Part shown: piece by piece, positions 54,225 to 63,465 of the stretch
Numbering within the stretch: position 1 is the stretch's first letter
How the letters are laid out: the number at the start of each line of letters is the position of its first letter
Origin: Streptomyces sp. DH37
GTDB lineage: Bacteria > Actinomycetota > Actinomycetes > Streptomycetales > Streptomycetaceae
NCBI RefSeq assembly: GCF_029813835.1
Contig: NZ_JARVKV010000015.1
Span: 32,656 to 96,655 of the forward strand
Direction of reading: 5' to 3'
DNA: 64,000 bases
Made by a program: the position numbers and the translations under genes
The notes under the pieces: generated by a model
Told to the model about the DNA's origin: nothing
The model's input: the letters and a program-made list of their open reading frames with translations, nothing else
Databases searched by the model: none

Positions 54225-54892
54225 CGACCGTCCGCGTGCTGATAGCCGACGACCAGGTGATGGTCCGCCAGGGCTTCACGGTGCTGCTGGGTGCCGAGCC
54301 CGGCATCGAGGTCGCCGGCCAGGCCGTCGACGGACTCGACGCCGTGGCCAGGGCCGCCGAACTGCGCCCGGACGTGATCCTGATGGACATCCGGATGCCC
54401 GGACTCGACGGCATCGAGGCGACCCGCCGCATCACCGGGGCGGGGGGAGACGTCCCCAGGGTCCTGGTGCTGACCACCTTCGACCTCGACGAGTACGTGT
54501 ACGAGGCGCTGCGCGCGGGCGCCTCCGGCTTCCTCCTGAAGGACGCCTCGGCGGCCGAACTCGCCCACGCGGTGCGGGTGGTGGCGGCCGGGGACGCCCT
54601 GCTCTCCCCGAACGTCACCAAGCGCCTGATCGCGGAGTTCTCCCGGGTGAGCCGCGGGCCCCGCGCCCCGCTCAGGGAGCGCGTCGGAGAGCTGACCGAG
54701 CGCGAGACCGAGGTCCTGTCGCTGATCGCGCAGGGCCTGTCCAACGCGGAGATCGCCGTGCGCCTGGTGGTGGCGGAGCAGACCGTGAAGACCCATGTCG
54801 GCCGGATCCTGCTCAAGCTGGGCCTGCGCGACCGCACCCAGGCCGCGGTCTTCGCCTACGAGACGGGGCTGGTGCGCCCGGCCGGGTACTGA
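54221..54892 (+). CDS. NarL/FixJ-type response regulator
   Basis: 223 residues. Receiver domain (residues 1-120): VRVLIADDQVMVRQGF with the acidic pair, phospho-acceptor Asp56 in VILMDIRMPGLDG, then VLVLTTFDLDEYVYEA and Lys in GFLLKDAS. LuxR-type HTH at residues about 155-215: LTERETEVLSLIAQGLSNAE, VKTHVGRILLKLGLRDR. GTG start overlaps the kinase stop (GTGA). It ends 7 bp from the convergent serine-hydrolase gene, so terminators are shared or absent. Confidence 0.96.
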   Translation: MTTVRVLIADDQVMVRQGFTVLLGAEPGIEVAGQAVDGLDAVARAAELRPDVILMDIRMPGLDGIEATRRITGAGGDVPRVLVLTTFDLDEYVYEALRAGASGFLLKDASAAELAHAVRVVAAGDALLSPNVTKRLIAEFSRVSRGPRAPLRERVGELTERETEVLSLIAQGLSNAEIAVRLVVAEQTVKTHVGRILLKLGLRDRTQAAVFAYETGLVRPAGY

Positions 54893-54899
54893 GGGGGGT

Positions 54900-55985
54900 T
54901 CAGACGCGGCGCGCGGGCGCCTCGGCGGCCAGGTCGCGCAGCGTGCGGTAGGCGGTGCGGATGAAGGCGCCGCGCAGGGTGGGGGAGCTGTTGGTCACCG
55001 CCGCCAGACCGGTGCGGGCGGCGGGGCAGAAGCCGGTGAAGGACGTGAAGCCGCGCGTGCCGCCGGAGTGGAACAGCAGGTCGAAGGTGCCGCCGTCGCG
55101 CGCGTCGTGCGTGCGCGTCTTCCACACCAGGCACATCCGGTCGCCGCCGGGCGCGGTCACCCGCGGCCGGGTGACGTCGTGCAGCGCGGTGCGCAGGGCG
55201 TCGCCCGCCTCCGGGGGAGGGGAGAGCAGGACCTCCAGGTAGCGCTGGAGGTCGCGGGCGCTGGAGCGCAGCGCGCCCGCGCCCGGCAGGCCCGGGATGC
55301 GCCAGGGCGGACGGGGGCGGCCGTGCCAGTGGCCGGTGGCCTGGGGCAGGTCGGGGTCGCAGGTGCTGTCGGCCAGCCCCAGCGGCTCCAGCACCCGGGC
55401 GGCGAGCGCCCGCTCGTACGTGGTGCCCGCCGCGTCGGCCAGCAGCCGGCCCAGCAGGCCGACCCCGAAGTTGGAGTAGCGCACCCGCGTGCCGGGCGGG
55501 CGGCGCACCCGCGTCTGGGAGAGCGCGCGCAGCAGGTGGTCGGGGGTGAAGGTCTCGTAGGGGTTGGTGTAGAGGCGGGGCACGGCCCTGAACAGCAGTC
55601 CCGGCGGCAGCACGGGCAGCTCGGAGGTGTGCGTGGCCAGGTGCGCGAGGGTGATCCGGCCGCCGTACCCCTCGGGCACGGCGGCGGCGGGGAGGTGGTC
55701 GGCGATCGGGTCGTCGACGCCGACCTCGCCCCGCGCCGCCGCCTCGGCCAGCAGCAGGGCGGTGAACGTCTTGGTCACCGAGCCGAGTTCGAAGCGGGTG
55801 GCGGCCGACGAGCCCCGGCACAGCAGCCTCGACTCGTCCGCCCGTACCGCCACGACCGCCACCGCCGGGCCGGGCGCGGCGGCGGCGACCGCCTCCAGGG
55901 GGAGGGAGAGCCCGCACCGGTCGGGTGCGGACTCCGCGGCGGACACGGGGTCGGGCCCCGGCTGGGGCGACGTGGCGGCGGTCAT
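54900..55985 (-). CDS. beta-lactamase-fold serine hydrolase
   Basis: 361 residues. Ser/Lys pair in FELGSVTKTFTALLLAE (SxxK), Tyr motif RVRYSNFGVGLLGRLL (YSN), and the C-terminal HSGGTRGFTSFTGF region equal to the KTG box (HSGG). Typical class C beta-lactamase/DD-peptidase/esterase family. No signal peptide is evident, so it is probably cytoplasmic and acts as an esterase, amidase or peptidase rather than in antibiotic resistance. ATGA overlap with the upstream unrecognised gene. It is the last gene of the peptide operon. Confidence 0.9.
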   Translation of the reverse strand: MTAATSPQPGPDPVSAAESAPDRCGLSLPLEAVAAAAPGPAVAVVAVRADESRLLCRGSSAATRFELGSVTKTFTALLLAEAAARGEVGVDDPIADHLPAAAVPEGYGGRITLAHLATHTSELPVLPPGLLFRAVPRLYTNPYETFTPDHLLRALSQTRVRRPPGTRVRYSNFGVGLLGRLLADAAGTTYERALAARVLEPLGLADSTCDPDLPQATGHWHGRPRPPWRIPGLPGAGALRSSARDLQRYLEVLLSPPPEAGDALRTALHDVTRPRVTAPGGDRMCLVWKTRTHDARDGGTFDLLFHSGGTRGFTSFTGFCPAARTGLAAVTNSSPTLRGAFIRTAYRTLRDLAAEAPARRV

Positions 55986-56917
55986 CGGCCGGAGGCGCGG
56001 GAGAGCGCCAGCGTGCCCGCGACGGCCGCGACGATGGTGGGGTGGTGGTGGTCCAGGAAGATCCGGGCGGCGTCGCCCTCGACCTCCTTGCCGTCCCGGG
56101 GCAGCAGTCCGTCCTCGTGCTGCACGGAGGCCAGCTCCTCCCACAGCGCCGGATCGCGGTACGGCTCCCTCAGACAGCTTCCGACGATCATCAGCTCGGC
56201 GAAGAGGTCCCACTCCTGGACCTCCCGCCAGACGTCCAGCCACACCGGCAGCCAGAGCTGGAGGTAGTCCTCGATGTGCTGCGGGAGGTGCTCGGGACGG
56301 GCGCCCCAGTCGGTGATGTGGAAGACGGCGTGCGTCACGGAGTAGCCCGTCATCCAGTCGATGACCCACGGCTCGGGGGTGTTCCCGAGCCAGGTGGCGC
56401 CGATGAGCCGGTCCCAGTCGATGCCGCGGTCGATCCCCGCCAGGCGGGAGGCGTTGGCGATGGCCAGACGGCGGTTGGGCACGTGCTCGACGGCGTCCAC
56501 CGGGACCAGGCCGGCCAGGTGCTCCAGGAGGGTGTCCAGGCGTTCGTGGCGGTAGCCCGCGCGGACGAAGTGCGTGTACAGCTCCAGCGGGTCGGTCATC
56601 ATCACGTACCGCAGCTGGCGCTCGTAGAACATGTCGCCGCCGCGCAGCTCCCACCAGGCGAAGTCGAGCAGTTCGCGGGCGATCTTCCGCTCCTGCGCGG
56701 TGGCCACCCCCTCGCGCAGCACCAGGGAGGCGGCGAGCGCCGTCTCGCCCAGCGGCTTGTAGACGCTGTCGGGGTGGGCGAGTTCCGCGGTGGTGCCGGG
56801 CGGCAGCGAGCCCAGTTCGCAGTGGCGGCGCAGCCAGCCGAGGGCGCGGCTCGCCACCCGGTGGGCCGACTGCCGTACGGGGGCGGGCGCCGGGGCGGTG
56901 GTGCGGGGCGTGCTCAT
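55982..56917 (-). CDS. unrecognised helical protein (possibly DUF6895-like)
   Basis: 311 residues, rich in amphipathic helices and aromatic residues (LGWLRRHCELGSLPPGTTAE, WWELRGGDMFYERQLRYVMM, WMTGYSVTHAVFHITDWGAR, YLQLWLPVWLDVWREVQEWD). The layout resembles alpha-toroid repeats of the kind found in prenyltransferase and terpenoid cyclases, but no DDxD-type motif is seen. The name DUF6895 comes from memory and is low confidence. Conserved-looking His in HAVFHITDWG and in FLDHHHPT could bind metal. It overlaps its neighbours by 4 bp at each end (ATGA), placing it firmly in the peptide operon. Confidence 0.75.
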   Translation of the reverse strand: MSTPRTTAPAPAPVRQSAHRVASRALGWLRRHCELGSLPPGTTAELAHPDSVYKPLGETALAASLVLREGVATAQERKIARELLDFAWWELRGGDMFYERQLRYVMMTDPLELYTHFVRAGYRHERLDTLLEHLAGLVPVDAVEHVPNRRLAIANASRLAGIDRGIDWDRLIGATWLGNTPEPWVIDWMTGYSVTHAVFHITDWGARPEHLPQHIEDYLQLWLPVWLDVWREVQEWDLFAELMIVGSCLREPYRDPALWEELASVQHEDGLLPRDGKEVEGDAARIFLDHHHPTIVAAVAGTLALSRASGR

Positions 56918-57687
56918 GCGGTCGGTCCTCCCGGCCTCTCCGACTGGTCCAGCAGATGGCGCGCGACGGCGATGTCCAGCGCGGTGCGCCCGCCGCTTCC
57001 GCAGTGCAGCTCCAGGTGCCGCACCACGGCGGCCGCGTCCAGCTCCGGCCGCGTCCCGCGGTGGACCGCCCAGGCCAGCCAGCGCGCCAGGCGCGCCGCG
57101 GTCGGGTAGTCGCGGCGCAGCATCGCGCGGCTCGTGCCCCGGCTCAGGTCGCGCAGCCGGCGGAGGGCCGCCTCGTGGACCGGGCCGTCCACGTCCGGCA
57201 GGGCGAGCGGGTGGAGTCCGGCCATGCGCAGGGACCGGGTGCGCCAGGAGGGGACCGGGCCGTCGGTGCCGTCGGTGCTGTTGGGGCCGTCGGGTTCCGC
57301 CGCCTCCTCGAAGGCGGCCGGTTCGGGCACGCCCAGGGTGTCCTCGGGCGCGTCGCCGAACCGGGCGAGGAGCCGCACGGTCGTCCAGTCGCGCCACGCG
57401 GCGTCGGGCGCGGCGCCGGGGTCGGGCGGGAAGATCCGGAAGGAGTCGGCCACGGCCCGGGCGTCCGCGGGCCCGAAGGCCCTTCCGGCGAGCAGTGCGG
57501 GAGCGAAGACGTCGGGGCCCAGCACCCGTACGGCGGCCAGGGCCGCCTTGGGGTCCGGGGCGTCCTCCACCTGGGCCGCCACCACCGCCGCGTCCTCGGC
57601 GCCCCGCAGGGCACCGAGGACGCGGTTGGCCAGACTCTCCACCGCCGACGCGTACGCCGCACGCGGCGAGACGTCCGGATTCGGCAT
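56914..57687 (-). CDS. unrecognised protein of the peptide operon
   Basis: 257 residues, helical, no signal peptide or membrane segment. The middle has a low-complexity linker (EPDGPNSTDGTDGPVP). The C-terminal region (LRRLRDLSRGTSRAMLRRDY, LARWLAWAVHRGTRPELDAA) is basic and could bind nucleic acid or a partner. No family recognised. AGAGAGGTAGG before the ATG is a fair ribosome site. It lies 92 bp downstream of the 62-residue peptide gene and overlaps the next gene by 4 bp. Confidence 0.78.
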   Translation of the reverse strand: MPNPDVSPRAAYASAVESLANRVLGALRGAEDAAVVAAQVEDAPDPKAALAAVRVLGPDVFAPALLAGRAFGPADARAVADSFRIFPPDPGAAPDAAWRDWTTVRLLARFGDAPEDTLGVPEPAAFEEAAEPDGPNSTDGTDGPVPSWRTRSLRMAGLHPLALPDVDGPVHEAALRRLRDLSRGTSRAMLRRDYPTAARLARWLAWAVHRGTRPELDAAAVVRHLELHCGSGGRTALDIAVARHLLDQSERPGGPTA

Positions 57688-57779
57688 CAGTGACCTACCT
57701 CTCTGATTCGGTCTGTCATGTTATGCCGTTTCTTATGGGTTTCGTCGCATTCCTGTCGCCCGGCCGTCAGGCGGGTGCG

Positions 57780-57968
57780 CTACTTCTTGGGCTCCCTCGG
57801 GGAGAGCAGGAGCGCGAGTCCGAGCAGCAGGAGGCCGGCCGCCTCGGGCGCCCACACCGGCGAGTCACTGACCGGAGCCTCGTGCACGGTCATCAGGTCG
57901 GTGACCGCGTGCCGCTCGGCCGGGGCGGCGGGGGAGAGGGTGGTTCCCGTCGTGGCGTGAGTGAGCAT
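57780..57968 (-). CDS. small peptide with C-terminal hydrophobic helix
   Basis: 62 residues. Polar N-terminus (HATTGTTLSPAAPAERHAVT, DLMTVHEAPVSDSPVWAP) without Cys, then one hydrophobic helix (EAAGLLLLGLALLLS) and a basic end PREPKK. The ribosome site GAGGAGGAA is the strongest in this operon, which supports a genuine, well translated gene. It could be a tail-anchored membrane peptide, a precursor peptide processed by the downstream enzymes, or a small regulator. The PxxxG-helix-basic layout recalls sorting tags, but no sorting enzyme is visible. Confidence 0.8.
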   Translation of the reverse strand: MLTHATTGTTLSPAAPAERHAVTDLMTVHEAPVSDSPVWAPEAAGLLLLGLALLLSPREPKK

Positions 57969-58578
57969 CGGTTTCCTCCTCGTTGTGATGCTCTGCGGGG
58001 CAGTCGCCCCATGTGGGCGACTTCGTGATTGACGTTACGAAGAGACAGCCGAATGCGCATGTGCGCATTTAGTCGGTCTTGCGTATATCCGCTTTCCGTG
58101 TTCCACGGGGAACGACCCCCGCCGACCTGGGCCGGAGGCGGCCGGACGGCCCGCGGGGACTCGCGGACGGGGCGGGAGGCCGCTTCCGTATTCGCCTGTT
58201 CGGAGTAGCGCGAAGGAGCACGGCACGGCGTTCCGGTGGAGGCGGGGCGCAGCGTGACGGGGACGCGGATCCGCCGGCCCCCTCCCGCCGCGGCGGCGCC
58301 CGCGCCCGGCCGCCCCGCGCCCGGCCGGGCCGCCATCCGGGCTTTTCCGGACGTACGCCCCCCGTTCGCCGCCGCGCGGGCGGCGGGACGGGGGCGGGGG
58401 GAGGGGACGCAAGGGTTTTCCCCGTATCGGGGCCGGTCGGCGGATTCCTATGGTCAGGCGCACCGGGGTTCCCCGGGCGGATCTGAAGTCGTGCTCGGTC
58501 CGCCCGGGACGCCGGCCCCCCCGCAACAGGCACCCCCCACTGCCCGGTCCGTTCGGGCAGCTTCGAAAGGACCCACCC
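57969..58578. promoter_or_regulatory. divergent control region of the peptide operon and the subtilisin gene
   Basis: 610 bp. An 8-2-8 inverted repeat, AATGCGCA-TG-TGCGCATT (58052-58069), lies 84 bp upstream of the peptide ATG and looks like an operator. Nearer the gene, AGTCGCCC (58002-58009) and GGGCGACT (58015-58022) form an 8-bp hairpin in the presumed 5' leader. The rest (58080-58578) is GC-rich, without a convincing gene. Confidence 0.6.
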
Positions 58579-60402
58579 TTGAAGGCCCCTGGGCGAAGAC
58601 TGATATCCGTGCTGGCGGCGACCGCCACCCTCATGGGCGGAGCCGCCGCCGCGTCCACCGCGGTCGCCGCCCCGCCGGCCGGTGACACCGCTCCCGGGGC
58701 CGGTGAGCAGCGCACTGAGCTGTCCGGGCTGTCCGGGCTGCCCGAGCTGCCCGCCGACGGCGTCATCGTCGCCTACAAGGAGCGCGCCGAGGCCGCGGAC
58801 TCCAGGAGCGCCGCCACCGCCGAGGCCGCCGACAAGGGGAGGAAGACCGGGCAGGGGCTGAGGTTCGAGCGCCGCCTGGCCACGGGCGCCGCCCTGTACG
58901 AGGTGGAGGGCAGGACCTCCCGGGCCGGGATCGACGAGATCGTCGAGGCGTTCGAGGCCGACCCGGACGTCGCCTACGCCGAGCCGAACACCCGCGCGTA
59001 CGCGATGGCGACCCCCGACGACACGCACTACGCCAGCCAGTGGGACCTCTTCGAGTCCACCGCCGGCATGCGCGTCCCCGGCGCCTGGGAGAAGTCCACC
59101 GGCCGGGGCACGGTCGTCGCCGTCCTCGACACCGGCTACGTCAGCCACTCCGACCTCGCCGCCAACATCGTCCCCGGCTACGACTTCGTCTCCAGCGCCG
59201 CCGAGGCGCGGGACGGCAACGGCCGCGACGGCAACCCCGCCGACGAGGGCGACTGGTTCGGCGCCGGCGAGTGCGGCGTCACCTACGACAGCCCCTCCTC
59301 CTGGCACGGCACCCACGTCGCGGGCACCATCGCCGCGGCGGCCGGCAACGGCAAGGGCGTCGCGGGCGTCGCGTACGGCGCGAAGATCCAGCCCGTCCGC
59401 GTGCTCGCCAAGTGCGGCGGCACCACGGCCGACATCGCCGACGCCATCACCTGGGCCTCCGGCGGCACCGTCGCCGGCGCACCGGCCAACCCCACGCCCG
59501 CCGACGTCATCAACATGAGCCTGGGCGGCAGCGGCACCTGCTCCAGCACCTACCAGAACGCGATCAACGGCGCCGTGGGTCGCGGCACCACGGTCGTCGT
59601 CGCGGCGGGCAACAGCAACGCCAACGCCGCCAACTTCACCCCGGCGAGCTGCAGCAACGTCATCACCGTCGCCGCCGGCGACCGCCAGGGCAACCGGGCC
59701 GACTACTCCAACCACGGCACCGTCGTGGACATCACCGCCCCCGGCGGCGAGACCGCGACCCGGACCAACGGCATCCTCTCCACGCTGAACAGCGGCAGCA
59801 CCGTGCCGGGCGGCGAGAGCTACGCCTACTACCAGGGCACCAGCATGGCCGCCCCGCACATCGCCGGCCTGGCCGCGCTGGCGAAGTCGGTCGACCCCGC
59901 GCTGAGCCCGGCCCGGATCGAGCAGCTCGTCAAGTCCACCGCCCGCCCCCTGCCCGGCACCTGCGGCGGCGGCTGCGGCGCCGGCCTGGCCGACGCCGCG
60001 GCGACGGTCGCGGCCGCGGGCGGCGACAGCGGGGGCGGCGGGGAGCCCCCGGCGGGCGGCACGTACACCAACGGCACCGACGTCGCCATCCCGGACGGCA
60101 ACTCCACCGGCGTCACCTCCCCGATCGCGGTGAGCGGCCGCGGCGGCAACGCGCCGGCCGGTCTGCGGGTCTCCGTCGACATCAAGCACACCTACCGCGG
60201 CGACCTGGTCATCGACCTGGTCACCCCCGACGGGCGCAGCGCCAACCTCAAGCGGTCGGCCTACGACAGCGCCGACGACGTGATCGCCACCTACACCGTC
60301 GACGCCTCCTCGGTGGCGGCCGACGGCACCTGGAAGCTCCGCGTCAGGGACGTCTACTCCGGTGACACCGGCTACATCGACTCCTGGAGCCTGACCTTCT
60401 GA
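58579..60402 (+). CDS. secreted subtilisin-like serine protease with P/Homo B domain
   Basis: 607 residues. Signal peptide (RRLISVLAATATLMGGAAAA ... AVAAPPAG), propeptide of inhibitor-I9 type (DGVIVAYKERAE, VAYAEPNTRAYA), then subtilase S8: Asp in VVAVLDTGYVSHSDLA, His in WHGTHVAGTIAAAAG, Asn in VVVAAGNSNA, Ser in YYQGTSMAAPHIAGLAALA. C-terminal P domain (TDVAIPDGNSTGVTSPI, KHTYRGDLVIDLVTPDG, YIDSWSLTF) stabilises the protease. TTG start after GAAAGGACCCACCC starts directly with the signal peptide. Extracellular, probably nutritional or developmental. Confidence 0.94.
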   Translation: MKAPGRRLISVLAATATLMGGAAAASTAVAAPPAGDTAPGAGEQRTELSGLSGLPELPADGVIVAYKERAEAADSRSAATAEAADKGRKTGQGLRFERRLATGAALYEVEGRTSRAGIDEIVEAFEADPDVAYAEPNTRAYAMATPDDTHYASQWDLFESTAGMRVPGAWEKSTGRGTVVAVLDTGYVSHSDLAANIVPGYDFVSSAAEARDGNGRDGNPADEGDWFGAGECGVTYDSPSSWHGTHVAGTIAAAAGNGKGVAGVAYGAKIQPVRVLAKCGGTTADIADAITWASGGTVAGAPANPTPADVINMSLGGSGTCSSTYQNAINGAVGRGTTVVVAAGNSNANAANFTPASCSNVITVAAGDRQGNRADYSNHGTVVDITAPGGETATRTNGILSTLNSGSTVPGGESYAYYQGTSMAAPHIAGLAALAKSVDPALSPARIEQLVKSTARPLPGTCGGGCGAGLADAAATVAAAGGDSGGGGEPPAGGTYTNGTDVAIPDGNSTGVTSPIAVSGRGGNAPAGLRVSVDIKHTYRGDLVIDLVTPDGRSANLKRSAYDSADDVIATYTVDASSVAADGTWKLRVRDVYSGDTGYIDSWSLTF

Positions 60403-60567
60403 CCGGGGCGACCCTCTGACCGGCCGTCCACCCGACGGGACGGCCTCCCCAGACGGTCCCCGACCCCCACCGGGGATCTCCTCCCGGTCCGGGCCGCCGT
60501 CGACCGGTAGCCCGCGGCCTCCGTATCCTCACGGAATACGGGGCATGTACACGACCGGAGGCGGTGT

Positions 60568-63354
60568 ATGGGCCTGGAGCGGGAAGTCCCCCGTCCGGCG
60601 CTGGTCGGACGCGGCGACCTGCTGGAACACCTGGAGGACACACTGCGGGGCCACGGCAGGGCCGCCCTCACCGGCCCGCCGGGCATCGGCAAGACGGCCC
60701 TGGTCGCCGCCGTGGCCCGGCGGGAGGAGCGCCGCGCGCGGGGGGAGACCGTCCTGTGGCTGGCGCCGGAGGAGGCGGACCGGGAGATCCCGGGCGCCGG
60801 CGCGGCCGGACTGCTGGACGACGTGCCCGAGGCCGCCGTACGGGCACTGCCGCGACCGCAGCGCACCGCGATCGCCGTGGCCCGCCGCGAGGCCGAGGTG
60901 CCCGCCGCCGGGCAGGACCGTGTCGCCCTGAGGCTGGCCGTGGCCCAGGTGCTGCGCGCCCTGGCCGCCGCCGGACCCGTGCTGCTGGTGGTGGACAACG
61001 CCCAGTGGCTGGATCCCGACAGCTCCGCCCTGCTCCGCTTCGCCCTGCACAAGGCGCCGCCCGGCGTACGCGCCCTGGTGGCCGAACGGCAGCACACCAG
61101 CCCGCTGTACGCGGAGAACCTCTTCGGCCACCTCGGCCCCCGCGTCGTCCCCGTCCCCCCGCTCGGCGCCGACCACATCGCGGCGCTGCTGGCCGACCAC
61201 GGACTGCCCGCCCGGCTGGCCGGGCGCATCCACCAGGCCAGCGGCGGCAACCCGCGGCTCGCCCTGGCCATCGGCCGCTCCCTGGCGGGCGCCCGCACCT
61301 TCGTCCACCGCGCCGACGCGCTGCCGCTGGGCGGCGAGGCGCGGGCCGCCGCCCGGCACATGCTGGCCGACGTGCCCGCCGGGGCGCACCCCACCCTGCT
61401 GCTCGCCGCGCTGGCCGTCCGGCCGACCACGACCGTGCTGCGCCGGGCGGGCCGGGCCTCGGCCGAGGCCGACCTGGCGGCCGCCGAGCGGGCGGGACTG
61501 GTCACCGTCGGCGAGGACGGCGCGGTCTGCTTCACCGCCGGGGTGGTGCCCGCGACCCTGGTGGCCGAGGCGGACTGGGCGGAGCGGGCCGCCTGCCACA
61601 CCGCTCTGGCCGGGGCCGTCGGCGACCCCGTCCAGGCCGTACGCCACCGGGCGCTGGCCGCCGACCCGTGCGACGCCGGGACGGAACTGGCCGGGGAGCT
61701 CGACGACGCCCTGGAGTCCTGCCGCCGGCGGGGGGACCACGCCCTCGCGGCCGAACTCGGCCTGCTGGCCGCCGAACGCACCCCCGCCGGCCGCTCCGGG
61801 GAGGAGGTGGAGCGGCTCCTGGGGGCCGCCGCCGACGCGGCCCGCGCCGCCCGCCCCGACCTGTCCAAGCGGGCCGCCGACGCCATCCTGGCCCGCGACG
61901 TCCCGCCCGCCGCCCGCCTGAGGGCCCGGCTCGCCATCCTGGACACCGCCTTCCAGGGCCTCACCGACCTCGACGAGACCTTCTCCCACGCCCTGGCCGA
62001 CGCCGGCGACGACCCGGCGATGCGCGCGTCCGTCCTGGTCCGGCTGGTGTGGAAGCAGCAGCTCGCCGACGGCGACAGCGCCGCGGCCCGCGCCACCGCC
62101 GAGGAGGCGTACCGCCTGGCCCTGGCCGCCGGGGACCAGGAGACCGCCGTCCTGGCGGCCACGGCCCGCGCCCGCACCAGCCGCATCCTGGGGGAGGCCG
62201 AGTCCGGGCTGCGCACCGAGGAGGCCCTCGCCATGCGGCAGGACGGCCTCCCGCCCGCGCTGCGCAACGCCCCCCGGCTGCTCTCCCTGCGCCACGCCCT
62301 GTTCGACGACCGGCTCACCGAGGCGCGCACCGGACTGCTCGCCCTGCTCCCCGACGTCGAACGCCTGGGACGCACCGAGGACCTGGTGGACACCCTGCGC
62401 ACCCTGGCCGAGGTGGAGGCCCGCCGGGGGCAGTGCGCCGCCGCCCTCACCCACGCCCGCCGCGCGGTGGCCGTCGCCCTGGAGGCCGGGATCTCCCCGG
62501 GACCGCTGTGGTACAGCGCCGCGCTGGCCGAGACCGCGGGCGGCAGCTTCCTGCGGGCCGCGGACTACGCCCGCCGCAGCCTGCGGGCCTCCCGTGAGGA
62601 GGGCGACCAGATCTTCCTCCACTGCGGCCTGTACGCGCTCGGGCGCGTCCAGCTCGCCATGGGCGAGACGGCCCGGGCCGTCGGGACGCTCGACCGCATC
62701 CGCGACCTGCCGATCGCCGCGATGACCGCCGACCCGTCCGTCCTGCGCTGGCACGAGGAGCTGGCCGAGGCGTACGTGGCCGCCGGGGAGCCGGAGAAGG
62801 CCGCCGACCTGCTGGCGGAGGTCGCCCCGGTGGCCCGCCGGCTGGGACGCTCCACCGTACTGACGGCCCTGGACCGGGTGCGGGGCCAGTACCTGGCGGC
62901 CACCGGGGACCCGGACGCCGGGGCGGAGCTGCTGCGGGACGTCGCCGACCGCTTCACCGCGCACGGGCTGCCGATCGAGGCGGGGCGCGCCCTGCTGGCG
63001 CTGGCGCGGACCGAGCGCCGCCGCAGGCGCCGGGCGTCCGCGCGGGCCGCCCTGGACGAGGCCGCCGAGATCTTCGCCCGCGCCGGGGCCCGGCCCTGGG
63101 CGCGGCTGGCCGGCGGGGCGCCGCCGCGCGACGACTCCGCGCCCTCCCCCGACGGGACCGCCGCGCCCGCCGAGGGGCTCACCGAGGCGGAGCGCCGGCT
63201 CGCCCTGCTCGTGGGCCAGGGGGCGAGCAACCAGGAGGCGGCGGCCAGGCTCTTCCTCAGCGTCAAGACCGTCGAGGCCCGGCTGACCCGCATCTACCGC
63301 AAGCTCGGCATCCGCGGCCGGGCGCAGCTCGCGGTGGTGGTGCGCGACGAGTGA
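60568..63354 (+). CDS. LuxR-family LAL-type transcriptional regulator
   Basis: 928 residues. AAA/STAND ATPase at the N-terminus: Walker A TGPPGIGKTALVAAV (about residues 34-48), Walker B VLLVVDNAQWLDPDSSALL. The middle is helical TPR-like. A LuxR HTH ends the protein: LTEAERRLALLVGQGASNQE, VKTVEARLTRIYRKLGIRGR. LAL regulators often activate antibiotic or other biosynthetic clusters in response to small molecules. ATG at 60568. The SnoaL-like gene downstream and the window's end leave open that a cluster follows. Confidence 0.93.
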   Translation: MGLEREVPRPALVGRGDLLEHLEDTLRGHGRAALTGPPGIGKTALVAAVARREERRARGETVLWLAPEEADREIPGAGAAGLLDDVPEAAVRALPRPQRTAIAVARREAEVPAAGQDRVALRLAVAQVLRALAAAGPVLLVVDNAQWLDPDSSALLRFALHKAPPGVRALVAERQHTSPLYAENLFGHLGPRVVPVPPLGADHIAALLADHGLPARLAGRIHQASGGNPRLALAIGRSLAGARTFVHRADALPLGGEARAAARHMLADVPAGAHPTLLLAALAVRPTTTVLRRAGRASAEADLAAAERAGLVTVGEDGAVCFTAGVVPATLVAEADWAERAACHTALAGAVGDPVQAVRHRALAADPCDAGTELAGELDDALESCRRRGDHALAAELGLLAAERTPAGRSGEEVERLLGAAADAARAARPDLSKRAADAILARDVPPAARLRARLAILDTAFQGLTDLDETFSHALADAGDDPAMRASVLVRLVWKQQLADGDSAAARATAEEAYRLALAAGDQETAVLAATARARTSRILGEAESGLRTEEALAMRQDGLPPALRNAPRLLSLRHALFDDRLTEARTGLLALLPDVERLGRTEDLVDTLRTLAEVEARRGQCAAALTHARRAVAVALEAGISPGPLWYSAALAETAGGSFLRAADYARRSLRASREEGDQIFLHCGLYALGRVQLAMGETARAVGTLDRIRDLPIAAMTADPSVLRWHEELAEAYVAAGEPEKAADLLAEVAPVARRLGRSTVLTALDRVRGQYLAATGDPDAGAELLRDVADRFTAHGLPIEAGRALLALARTERRRRRRASARAALDEAAEIFARAGARPWARLAGGAPPRDDSAPSPDGTAAPAEGLTEAERRLALLVGQGASNQEAAARLFLSVKTVEARLTRIYRKLGIRGRAQLAVVVRDE

Positions 63355-63465
63355 CCTCCCGGCCGTACGAGCCGGTCTCCAGCGGGGCTGAAGCCGGGCG
63401 CGGCAGCGTGGGGGCGGATCGTGCCGCCGGCCCCCGGCGGCAGGCCGTCACCGAAGGGAGTCGCC

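Noticed and set aside
54900..55985. Beta-lactam resistance gene
   Set aside because: The SxxK/YSN/HSGG set is shared by many esterases and peptidases, and there is no signal peptide to place it where beta-lactams act.
57780..57968. Lanthipeptide or PEP-CTERM-type sorting tag for the 62-residue peptide
   Set aside because: No Cys in the peptide, no LanB/LanC/LanM-type enzyme beside it, and no exosortase in the window; the end only loosely resembles a Pro-Glu-helix-basic tag.
58069..60189. Long minus-strand open frame opposite the subtilisin gene
   Set aside because: Gly/Ala/Val-rich composition typical of antisense frames in high-GC DNA; the plus strand has the full catalytic triad.
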